Source: CAXSEF01 sp964236535 (GTDB lineage: Bacteria; Pseudomonadota; Alphaproteobacteria; Acetobacterales; Acetobacteraceae). From it: DNA of 64,000 bases. The stretch's first letter is position 1. Each line of letters begins with the position of its first letter. Below, in pieces: positions 8,738 to 16,006 of this stretch. Under the pieces are notes generated by a model. That model searched no databases, was not told the origin of the DNA, and saw nothing but the letters and a program-made list of their open reading frames with translations. The position numbers and the translations under genes are program-made. Where the stretch lies: the NCBI GenBank assembly GCA_964236535.1, contig CAXSEF010000003.1, positions 62,001-126,000 on the forward strand, read 5' to 3'.

Positions 8738-9526
8738 CTACTGCGCCGGCTCGGGTGCAGGGAACAGCACGTCGGTTTTGCCCTCGATCCGGTAGATCAC
8801 CAGGCCCAGCCACTCGTGCACCGCCCAGTCCAGGGTCGCGAGCTTGGCGCCCAGCAGCAGCGTCCAGGTGGCAATGCGGTCGCGCGACTGGTAGCCGACC
8901 GGCCAGGGCAGGACCGTCCAGCCGGCGCGGCGGAACACGCCGACCGCGCGTGGCATGTGGCTCGCCGAGGTCACCAGCACCCAGCGCTCGGCAGGTTGCG
9001 GCCGCACCAGAGCCGCGCTGTTGACCGCGTTCTCCCAGGTGGTGCGCGAGGTCGTCTCGAAGGTGACGCGCTCCGGCGGCAAGCCGAGCTGGTCCAGCAG
9101 AGTGCGTGCGTAGTCGGCCTCGCTCGCCAGCCCCTGCTCAATCGCCCCGGAGCCGCCGGTGAACAGCAGGCGCGCCTGCGGGTAGCGCTTGGCGAGCAGC
9201 AGGAAGCTGGTGATCCGGTTCGCCGCCGAGGTGAAGGTCGGCGTGCCCCGGTCGACGCTGGTCAGTTCGTCGAGCGCGCCGCCGAGCACCACGATCCCGT
9301 CAACCCGGTCCGGCGGCGTCGTGACCTGGGGGAAGCGGTCCTCCAGCGGCCGGATCGCCCAGAAGTCGACCGGCAGGACCAGGCAGGCGCCAAGCGCGCC
9401 GACACCCACGACGAGCATGGCCCGGCCGAGACGCCAGCGACGGGCCAGCAGCCCGAGCAGCGTCAGCTCGACCATCAGGGCCGAGGGGAGCAGCACGATG
9501 GTCAGCAGCTTGCCAATGACGAACAT
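8738..9526 (-). CDS. YdcF-family (DUF218) membrane-anchored protein
   Basis: A 262-residue protein with two N-terminal membrane helices (residues about 4-27 and 35-55) and a DUF218/YdcF domain. The motifs are DGIVVLGGALDE, RLLFTGGSGAIEQGLASEAD, FETTSRTTWENAVNSA and WVLVTSASHMPRAVGVFRRAG. Members such as ElyC and SanA act in envelope integrity, but this protein cannot be assigned to one of them. Length is normal. The gene is on the same strand as the DUF4864 gene, 141 bp downstream. Confidence 0.85.
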   Translation of the reverse strand: MFVIGKLLTIVLLPSALMVELTLLGLLARRWRLGRAMLVVGVGALGACLVLPVDFWAIRPLEDRFPQVTTPPDRVDGIVVLGGALDELTSVDRGTPTFTSAANRITSFLLLAKRYPQARLLFTGGSGAIEQGLASEADYARTLLDQLGLPPERVTFETTSRTTWENAVNSAALVRPQPAERWVLVTSASHMPRAVGVFRRAGWTVLPWPVGYQSRDRIATWTLLLGAKLATLDWAVHEWLGLVIYRIEGKTDVLFPAPEPAQ

Positions 9527-9654
9527 CAGGACCCGCCTGTTTCAGAAAGCCGCGCCGCCACGAGTCGCCGGGCGGATCGGCGCTGCACGGTCGTGCTCCG
9601 TACTACGCAGCCGGTGCGATACCCAGGCCTCGGGTGCTTCTCGACCAGTCCACC

Positions 9655-9715
9655 ATACAAGGCCAGAGGCTCTGCCTCGCCTTCTGCCAAAGCCCGAGCC
9701 AAAGGAATCCCCGAC
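9655..9715. repeat. Palindromic intergenic element, copy R2 (degenerate, one arm)
   Basis: CAAGGCCAGAGGCTCTGCCT opens a single arm of the family seen at 7323 and elsewhere; the second arm is not recognisable. It sits in the 416-bp spacer between the divergent YdcF-like and methyltransferase genes. Nothing else is recognised in 9527-9942 apart from possible upstream start codons of the methyltransferase. Confidence 0.55.
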
Positions 9716-9942
9716 CCTGAGAAACTGATCAAAGCGCCGTCGGTCATTTGCGGGTGGGGGCGGATCCAAGCCATCCCGGCCTACCACGTTTGCCTGCACC
9801 GGGGCGTCCCGATACAATGCAATATAAGTTCGCGCGGGCATCACAGCCCGACGCAGCGGATTGGGTCGTGACGATGATGCCCTACCAGATAGCAGATGCA
9901 ACCGGCAGCGACCGGCCTGCGCACCAACGGTGGTCGACCTTC

Positions 9943-10644
9943 ATGTCGCTGGGCGACATTGCCCTGTTCCTGCGCGGCGCTCGCACTGACCGAACGATCC
10001 GCGCCACCCAGGACAGCGGCGGTTCGCGGGTTGCGTTCGAGACGATCTACAGCACTTTGGACGACCCGTGGCTGTCGGCTGACCGGCGCTACCGCTACCA
10101 GAAAAGGAAGTATTCGGCGATCACTTCTGTTCTGCCGAAGGGGCGCTGCTTCGGTCGCACCCTGGATCTGGGCTGTGGGCTCGGGCTGCTCAGCCAATCC
10201 CTGGCACGGCACTCCGACGACGTGCTCGGCATGGACATAGCACAGAGCGCCATCGACCGCGCACGGATCCGCGCCAATGGGGTGGCAAACCTGCGCTTCA
10301 GCCAAGGAGACCTGACCGCCTTGCCGGCCTCGCTTGACGGAAGTTTCGACCTCGTGGTGCTGGCCGACACGCTCTACTACCTGCCGCGGCCGACCTCCGA
10401 CCTGACGCTGGAGGCCGCCGCCAGCCGGGTCGGCGCGTTGCTGGCGCCGGGCGGATTGTGCCTGCTGGCCAACCACTACTTCGCCGCATTCGAGGGCGAG
10501 TCGCGATTGAGCCTGCGCATCCACCGGGCGTTCCGTTCCTGCGCCGGGCTGCAGCCGATCGTGCAACAACGCCGGCCGTTCTACCTGCTCGACCTGCTGG
10601 GCCGAGTCGCCGAGCCCGGCCCGCCTGCCCGTACTGCGTCCTGA
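9943..10644 (+). CDS. SAM-dependent methyltransferase, NodS-like
   Basis: A class I methyltransferase of about 233 residues. Motif I LDLGCGLGLLSQSLARH lies near residue 72, the acidic end of strand 2 is in VLGMDIAQSAIDRAR, and motif IV is FDLVVLADTLYYLPR. The N-terminal pattern DDPWLSADRRYRYQKRKY resembles the NodS and related small-molecule methyltransferases that methylate sugar or lipid amines. The substrate is unknown. The start is uncertain: ATG 9943 fits family length, while ATGs at 9817, 9871 and 9874 are in frame. It stands alone on its strand. Confidence 0.8.
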   Translation: MSLGDIALFLRGARTDRTIRATQDSGGSRVAFETIYSTLDDPWLSADRRYRYQKRKYSAITSVLPKGRCFGRTLDLGCGLGLLSQSLARHSDDVLGMDIAQSAIDRARIRANGVANLRFSQGDLTALPASLDGSFDLVVLADTLYYLPRPTSDLTLEAAASRVGALLAPGGLCLLANHYFAAFEGESRLSLRIHRAFRSCAGLQPIVQQRRPFYLLDLLGRVAEPGPPARTAS

Positions 10645-11145
10645 TGCGGAGATTGTCCACGTGCGGGCGGGGCATTGCCGCGGCAGAATGAGCAGTCTGG
10701 TCATCCCAGCCGCCGCCGACGCCGACAGAGCCTGACTTGATGCAGACCACCCCCTCCCGCTCCCGAGACCCCGCTGCGCGGCACCGAAAACGGCATCCGT
10801 ACAAGCTGATCTCCGCTTCCGCCATGCCCCGTCTGCCACGCGGGCCCGAGTAGGCGAGTGGAGGTCTGTGTTGAATGGGCACGCCACACCGTCCAGCGCC
10901 ATGAGCCCGCCCTCCGGCATCCGGTCGGGCCGCAGCGACGTAGTGTATCAACGGTGCCAGGGCGGCCACCGGACGGGACGTTTTGAATGGCCGAAGGTTT
11001 GCCAGCCATCCGGCGCGTGCTACAGCGGGATCGTTGCCGCGCATTTCCCAGCACGGTGCCGGGTCGCGCAATGCGGGCCCGTCGAGGCGGGTCTGATCGA
11101 GGATGCGCGTTGGCAGGGTTTTCCGGGGCGGCAGAAGGACCCTTG
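10645..11145. other. 501-bp region without recognised gene
   Basis: Between the methyltransferase and the ECF sigma gene no frame on either strand shows a recognisable protein, tRNA or repeat arm. Promoters for the sigma/anti-sigma operon are expected here. ECF operons are often autoregulated, but no -35/-10 pair could be assigned. Confidence 0.4.
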
Positions 11146-11676
11146 GTGGCAGACGGCGCCTTGTTGCTGCAGCGCTGCGCCGCAGGTGACCGTTTGGCGT
11201 TCAGGATGCTGTACGACGCCAATGCGTCGAGGCTCTACGGCGTCGCGTTGCGCATCACTCGGCAGTCCTCACTGGCCGCCGACGCGGTGCACGACGCCTT
11301 CCTGCAGGCCTGGCAGAACGCCGCCCGCTTCGACCCGGAGCGGGGCAATGCGGAGACCTGGCTGGTCAGCCTGGTGCGCTACCGGGCACTCGACATCGCA
11401 CGGCGGCGGATGCGCGAGGCGCCGGGTGCCCCGACGCTCGACGAGGCGGACCGCTCGCCTGGAGCGCTCGATGCCCTGGTCGACAGCGACGATGCAGCGG
11501 CCCTGCATGGCTGCCTGAAGGAACTCGATGATGATCGGCGCTCGCTCATCTGTCTCGCGTTCATGGAAGGGCTGACGCACAGCGAACTGGCCCTGCGGCT
11601 GGACGCACCACTCGGCTCGGTCAAGTCGCGCATCCGCCGCGGGCTCGCGACCCTTCGCGCGTGCCTTGAGCGATGA
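11146..11676 (+). CDS. ECF RNA polymerase sigma factor (SigK/RpoE-like)
   Basis: An ECF sigma factor of about 176 residues. Region 2 contains AADAVHDAFLQAWQNAARFD (core RNA polymerase and -10 contacts), and region 4 contains LTHSELALRLDAPLGSVKSR (helix-turn-helix for the -35). GTG at 11146 is preferred because AGAAGGA at 11133-11139 precedes it by 6 nt; a TTG at 11143 and distant upstream ATGs are also open. The stop overlaps the ATG of the anti-sigma gene (ATGA at 11673). It presumably directs a regulon held off by that anti-sigma. It is distinct from the two EcfG-type factors near 38-39 kb. Confidence 0.88.
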   Translation: MADGALLLQRCAAGDRLAFRMLYDANASRLYGVALRITRQSSLAADAVHDAFLQAWQNAARFDPERGNAETWLVSLVRYRALDIARRRMREAPGAPTLDEADRSPGALDALVDSDDAAALHGCLKELDDDRRSLICLAFMEGLTHSELALRLDAPLGSVKSRIRRGLATLRACLER

Positions 11677-11838
11677 GCGGCGCNNNNNNNNNNNNNNNNN
11701 NNNNNNNNNNNNNNNNNNNNNNNNNNNNNNNNNNNNNNNNNNNNNNNNNNNNNNNNNNNNNNNNNNNNNNNNNNNNNNNNNNNCGCATCCGCCGCGGGCT
11801 CGCGACCCTTCGCGCGTGCCTTGAGCGATGAGCGGCGC
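11629..11838. repeat. Scaffold gap (100 Ns) flanked by identical 55-bp contig ends
   Basis: Positions 11684-11783 are N. The 55 bases before the gap (11629-11683) are identical to the 55 bases after it (11784-11838), covering the end of the sigma gene and the first codons of the anti-sigma gene. The natural reading is that two contigs overlap by 55 bp and were joined with a default spacer, so no DNA is missing and all coordinates downstream are inflated by 155 bp. A true tandem duplication cannot be excluded from sequence alone. Confidence 0.85.
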
Positions 11839-12550
11839 GTCGGGCGGCACGGAGGAACCGGCGGAGGATCTGGCCGGGGAATATGTGCTCGGCTGCCTAG
11901 ACGCCACGAGCATCAGCGAGGCGAAGCAGCGGCTGCTGTCCGAGCCCGGCTTTGCCGCCGAGGTGCGGGCATGGGAGCGCCGCCTGCTACCACTTGCGGC
12001 CCTGGTCGCGGAGCTGACTCCGCCGCATGCGATCTGGGAGCGGCTCGAGGAAGCGATCGCGTCTGCCGCCGCGCCGGCCGCGAACGACGAAACCGCGGGC
12101 GGCCGCCCCACAGCCGCCGGCAACGTGGCGGCGCTGCGTCGCAGCGTCCGGCTTTGGCAGATCTCCACCCTTGCCTCGCTCGGGCTCGCGGCGACGGTCG
12201 CCCTGGTGACGCTGCTGCGTCCGGTTCCCCTTCCGGCGGTGGCGGCACTGGCGCCCGCGGGCGAGAAGTCCGGACTGTTCCTCGCCATGGCACGCCCGGA
12301 CGGCACGCTGGTGCTGCATGCGGTCTCGGCAGTGTCGGTGCCGAAGGACCGCGACCTCCAGCTGTGGTCACTGCCGCAGGGTGGGGCGACCCCGGCCTCG
12401 CTGGGTGTGCTGCCGGCCGATGGCGTCAGCATCGGGGCCCGCCCCGCGGCGGGCAGCCAGCTTCTGGTCAGCCTCGAGCCGGCCGGCGGCTCCCCCACTG
12501 GCGCGCCGACCGGCCCGGTGTTGTACTCCGGGCGGCTGATCGCCCCGTAG
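11828..12550 (+). CDS. Membrane anti-sigma factor, RskA/ChrR-like
   Basis: A 240-residue anti-sigma factor paired with the ECF sigma gene before it. The N-terminal part (AGEYVLGCLDATSISEAKQR) matches the anti-sigma domain of RskA-type proteins. One membrane helix (TLASLGLAATVALVTLLR, residues about 116-135) follows, then a periplasmic RskA C-terminal domain with KDRDLQLWSLPQGG. The ATG overlapped the sigma stop codon before the assembly gap; the copy after the gap is complete. It is expected to hold the sigma factor at the inner membrane until an envelope signal releases it. The signal is unknown. Confidence 0.87.
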   Translation: MSGASGGTEEPAEDLAGEYVLGCLDATSISEAKQRLLSEPGFAAEVRAWERRLLPLAALVAELTPPHAIWERLEEAIASAAAPAANDETAGGRPTAAGNVAALRRSVRLWQISTLASLGLAATVALVTLLRPVPLPAVAALAPAGEKSGLFLAMARPDGTLVLHAVSAVSVPKDRDLQLWSLPQGGATPASLGVLPADGVSIGARPAAGSQLLVSLEPAGGSPTGAPTGPVLYSGRLIAP

Positions 12551-12808
12551 CGTCCCCGGAGGATCAGGCCACTGTTCCAGTTTACCCTGTAGACGCTGCT
12601 CGTCGAGCGGTCCTGATGTGGCGAAGTCGAATCGGGCACTGCGCGTTATGCCTGCGGCGATTGGGGGCGATGCTGATCAGTGGCAACACGGATTGCCAGG
12701 GCCTGTGGGTGGATTACGATTGGGGGCGGCGCTGTCAAATCCTGGTTGTGAAGGGCGGCGAACCCGCCCAGAATCGCTGCGTTTGCCCACCTCGCACGGA
12801 GGAAACTA

Positions 12809-13246
12809 ATGACCGACAACCCGCTCGACGACAGCGATGGCAAGCGCAACGCGCTGATCGAGAAACGTGCCTACCACCTGTGGGAGGCCGACGGCCGCCC
12901 GCACGGCCAGCACGACGAGTTCTGGGAGCGTGCCTCCGAGCTGGTGCGCATGGAGGAGGCTGCCGGGTTCGGCCAGCTCCCCAACCCGGCGAGCCTGCCG
13001 GGCGCCGATCCGTCGCAGGTGCAACCGGTCGAGGAGGCGTTCATCCAGGACAACCTCGGCGAGTTCCCCGACCGCTCCTTGGACCAGGGCGAGCGCCCGC
13101 AATCGCCGCGCTCCGCCCTCACGCACGAGGACACGAGCGGGCCGTTGAGCGCTCCCAAGCCGGCGGAGCGAGAGAAGACCAAGCCCAAGGCCGACCAGGA
13201 GGAGGCAAAGAAGACAGGTCCGAAGAAGGTGAAAAGCAAGGCTTAG
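12809..13246 (+). CDS. DUF2934 domain protein
   Basis: A 145-residue hydrophilic protein. Residues 18-46 (KRAYHLWEADGRPHGQHDEF ... ASELV) are the DUF2934 motif, a short conserved segment of unknown function common in alphaproteobacteria. A Pro/Gln-containing middle and a strongly basic tail (KPKADQEEAKKTGPKKVKSKA) follow; the tail could bind nucleic acid, which is inference. GGAGGAAACTA gives a strong ribosome-binding site before the ATG. It stands alone after a 258-bp spacer that contains a GGGCGGCGAACCCGCCC hairpin near 12760. Confidence 0.8.
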   Translation: MTDNPLDDSDGKRNALIEKRAYHLWEADGRPHGQHDEFWERASELVRMEEAAGFGQLPNPASLPGADPSQVQPVEEAFIQDNLGEFPDRSLDQGERPQSPRSALTHEDTSGPLSAPKPAEREKTKPKADQEEAKKTGPKKVKSKA

Positions 13247-13376
13247 GCAGCAAGGCCAGGACTCTGCCCTGGCCCGCCAAAGAGCAGAGCCTTTTGGAAA
13301 CCACTTGAAGACAGGGTGCCACCTTACAAGGGCCAGGTTCCCAGCTTGGTGCGGGTCCAAAGCCTCGGCTTTAAGT
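13247..13376. repeat. Palindromic intergenic element, copy R3
   Basis: AGCAAGGCCAGGACTCTGCC begins the left arm just after the DUF2934 stop, followed by CCTGGCCCGCCAAAG. A weak right arm contains GGTGCGGGTCC and CTCGGCTTT. It separates the convergent DUF2934 and recG genes and could act as a bidirectional terminator. Confidence 0.6.
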
Positions 13377-13428
13377 AGGTCAAGCGCAGATCTCTGGCGT
13401 TCATCCCGGTCAGTTTGAAGCCTACCGC

Positions 13429-15525
13429 CTACCCTGCGTCCAGCGTCCGCAAGGCAGATCCCCGCTCAAACAGCCGCAGCAGCGTGCGCATCGCCATTCC
13501 GCGCTCGGATTCCAGCCTTGGGTCGCGATCCAGTATCGCCGCAGCATCGCGGCTGGCCATGTGCAGCATGCCTTCGTCCACCGGATCGCAGAGCCTGAAT
13601 CCAGCCTCGCCCGACTGCCGCCGCCCCAGCAGGTCGCCACCGCCGCGGAGCCTGAAATCCTCGTCGGCGATCGCGAACCCGTCTTCGGTGTCGCGCAGCA
13701 ACGCCAAGCGCCGACGCATCGACTCGGTCAGCCCGTCCTCGTGCAGCAACAGGCAGTAGCTTGCAGCGCCTCCCCGTCCAACCCGCCCGCGCAGCTGGTG
13801 CAGCTGCGCCAGCCCGAAACGCTCGGCGTGCTCGATCACCATTACGCTCGCCTCGGACACGTCCACGCCCACCTCGATGACCGTCGTCGCGACCAGCAGC
13901 CGCGTCCGCCCGGTGGTGAAGTCCGCCAGAGCCGCGTCGCGCACCGAGGGCTCCTGCTGGCCGTGCGCCAACCCGACAACGGGGCCGAACCGCTCGCGCA
14001 GCACCGCATAGCGCACCTCTGCCGCCGCGAGGTCCGACAGCTCGCTCTCGTTGACCATCGGGCAGACCCAGTAGGCACGTTCCCCGCCCTCCAGCGCCCG
14101 CGCCAGCCCGTCGATCACGCCGGCGAGGGTTGCCAGCGAATGCACCGTGGTGCGGATCGGCTGTCGTCCGGCCGGCTTGCCGGACAGGCGCGAGACCTGC
14201 ATCTCGCCCCACTGCGTGACCAGCAGGGTGCGCGGGATCGGCGTCGCGGTCATCACCAGCACGTCGGTACGCGCCCCCTTGGCGCCCATCATCAGCCGCT
14301 GCTCGACGCCGAAGCGATGCTGTTCGTCGATTACCGCCAGACCGAGGTCGCGGTAGGCTACGGCCTCCTGGAACAGCGCGTGCGTGCCGACGATCAGGCC
14401 TAGGCGCCCTGCCTGGAGCGACAGCAGCGTGTTGCGGCGGGCCACGCCCTTCACCGAGCCGGTGAGCAGGCCGACCGGCACCGGGCAGATGCGGGTCAGG
14501 GTGCGGTGGTGCTGGCGGGCGAGCACGTCGGTCGGCGCCATCATTGCCGCCTGCGCCCCGGCCTCCACGGCGCGCAGCATCGCCAGTGCGGCGACCAGCG
14601 TCTTTCCTGAGCCGACGTCGCCCTGCAGCAGGCGCAGCATGCGCCGGGGAGCCGCGAGGTCGGCATCGATCTCGGCCAGCGCCGCAACCTGGGATTTGGT
14701 CGGCTGGTGCCCGAATCGGCCGAGGGCACGCTCCCGCAAGGTGTTGTCGCCGAGCAGGGCGCGGCCGGGGCGATGGCGGTTGCGGTTGCGCATCCAGGCG
14801 ATCGCGACCTGGTGAGCCAGCATCTCGTCATAGGCGAGCCGTCGGCGTGGCGCCTGACCCGGAACCTCGTGCGGCGCGTGCAGAGCGCGCAGCGACTCGG
14901 CGAAGCCCGGCCAGCCCTCGCGCCGGAGCAGCGCCGCGTCGTGCCACTCCGGCAGTTCCGGCAGCAGCGCCAGGCACTGGGCGAGGGCAGGGCGCAGGTG
15001 GCCCCCGAACAGCCCCGCCGTCAGCGGCCACACCGCCTCCACCGCCGGCAGGCGCTCGGGGTGCGCGGCCGGCACCACGTGGTCGGGGTTGGCCATGCTG
15101 ACCCGTCCGCCGTACAGCTCGACCCGCCCGGACACCAGGACGTGCTCCCCCGGCGGCATGTGGCGCAGCCGCGCCTTGCTGAACAGCGCCAGCTCCGCGG
15201 TGCCGGTGTCGTCGCACACGCTCACGCGCCAGGGCTGGCGGGCAGTCGCCGGCGGGGTGTGGCGCAGCACCTCGACCGCAAACGTGGCGATCTCTCCCGG
15301 GCGGGCGTCGCGGATCGCCGGCCGGTGGCGGCGGTCGATGAAGCTCTCCGGAAGGTGGAACAGCAGGTCGAGCACGCGACCGCCACCGGTCGCCTTCTCG
15401 ATCAGCCCGGCCACCGCGGCGCCCACCCCGCGCAGGGTGGCAACCGGCTGGAGTAGGGGAGACAGGTCGGGGGGGTCCACGGGCTGACAGGACGACACGC
15501 CGCGGCTATAGGACAGCCGCGCCAT
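13429..15525 (-). CDS. recG: ATP-dependent DNA helicase RecG
   Basis: RecG regresses stalled replication forks and branch-migrates Holliday junctions. The protein has about 698 residues: an N-terminal wedge/OB domain (VATLRGVGAAVAGLIEKAT, FHLPESFIDRR), a P-loop GDVGSGKTLVAALAML near residue 300, the DEQHRFGVEQR box, TATPIPRTL, and the translocase motif QLRGRVGRGGAASYCLLL. The ATG at 15525 lies in the CCATGG that also contains an ATG for the divergent sdhE frame. In-frame GTGs at 15498 and 15480 are plausible alternative starts, since family proteins usually begin close to the LSPLLQPVATLRGVG segment. Confidence 0.94.
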   Translation of the reverse strand: MARLSYSRGVSSCQPVDPPDLSPLLQPVATLRGVGAAVAGLIEKATGGGRVLDLLFHLPESFIDRRHRPAIRDARPGEIATFAVEVLRHTPPATARQPWRVSVCDDTGTAELALFSKARLRHMPPGEHVLVSGRVELYGGRVSMANPDHVVPAAHPERLPAVEAVWPLTAGLFGGHLRPALAQCLALLPELPEWHDAALLRREGWPGFAESLRALHAPHEVPGQAPRRRLAYDEMLAHQVAIAWMRNRNRHRPGRALLGDNTLRERALGRFGHQPTKSQVAALAEIDADLAAPRRMLRLLQGDVGSGKTLVAALAMLRAVEAGAQAAMMAPTDVLARQHHRTLTRICPVPVGLLTGSVKGVARRNTLLSLQAGRLGLIVGTHALFQEAVAYRDLGLAVIDEQHRFGVEQRLMMGAKGARTDVLVMTATPIPRTLLVTQWGEMQVSRLSGKPAGRQPIRTTVHSLATLAGVIDGLARALEGGERAYWVCPMVNESELSDLAAAEVRYAVLRERFGPVVGLAHGQQEPSVRDAALADFTTGRTRLLVATTVIEVGVDVSEASVMVIEHAERFGLAQLHQLRGRVGRGGAASYCLLLHEDGLTESMRRRLALLRDTEDGFAIADEDFRLRGGGDLLGRRQSGEAGFRLCDPVDEGMLHMASRDAAAILDRDPRLESERGMAMRTLLRLFERGSALRTLDAG

Positions 15526-15559
15526 GGACTCAAAACCGAACCACACGATATCGCCAGAA

Positions 15560-15817
15560 ATGGCACAGCTCGACACCAGGCGACGGCGGCTGCTGTTCCG
15601 CGCGACGCACCGCGGCACCCACGAGACCGACCTGCTGATCGGCGGCTACGTCACGCCACGTATAGCGGGCTTTACCGAGGCGGAGCTGGACGCGCTGGAG
15701 AAGGTGATGGAGCTGCCGGACGTGGACCTCGCCGACTGGCTATGCGGCCGCAGGCCGGTGCCGGAGGAGGCGTCGAGCCCGATGCTTCTGGCGATGCGGG
15801 CGGCAGCGCTTGGCTGA
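15560..15817 (+). CDS. sdhE: Succinate dehydrogenase flavinylation factor SdhE
   Basis: A small acidic protein of the SdhE/YgfY family (DUF339) that assists covalent FAD attachment to SdhA. It has the signature RRRRLLFRATHRGTHETDLL, with the RGxxE motif, followed by GFTEAELDALEKVMELPDVD and DLADWLCGRRP. ATG 15560 gives an 85-residue protein of typical length; ATG 15524 would add 12 residues and overlap the recG start codon. The gene lies between recG and mfd, an arrangement that recurs in alphaproteobacteria. Confidence 0.9.
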   Translation: MAQLDTRRRRLLFRATHRGTHETDLLIGGYVTPRIAGFTEAELDALEKVMELPDVDLADWLCGRRPVPEEASSPMLLAMRAAALG

Positions 15818-15824
15818 GGGAGCA

Positions 15825-15991
15825 GCAAGCCAGGCCGTGGTCTGCCCGGACTCATCAAAAGGTCGGAGCCGATTGAAAATCGTTCGGTTCAGTACTTTGC
15901 CATGCCCGAGGCCTGGCACCCGGATGACTTGTTTAGGTGCCGGTCCAGGGGCGGCTCGCCCCTGGCGGGTCTGGGCAGAGTCCAGCCTCGC
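15825..15991. repeat. Palindromic intergenic element, copy R4
   Basis: The left arm starts at AGCAAGCCAGGCCGTGGTCTG, and the right arm contains the stem CCAGGGGCGGCTCGCCCCTGG followed by CGGGTCTGGGCAGAGTCCAG. It fills most of the sdhE-mfd spacer, so the mfd promoter must overlap it or lie within sdhE. Confidence 0.65.
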
Positions 15992-16006
15992 TTTGGGTAG
16001 TCTCCG

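Noticed and set aside
12618..12809. Small open frame (63 codons) before the DUF2934 gene
   Set aside because: No ribosome-binding site, no recognisable motif, and it ends exactly on the next start region; probably chance.
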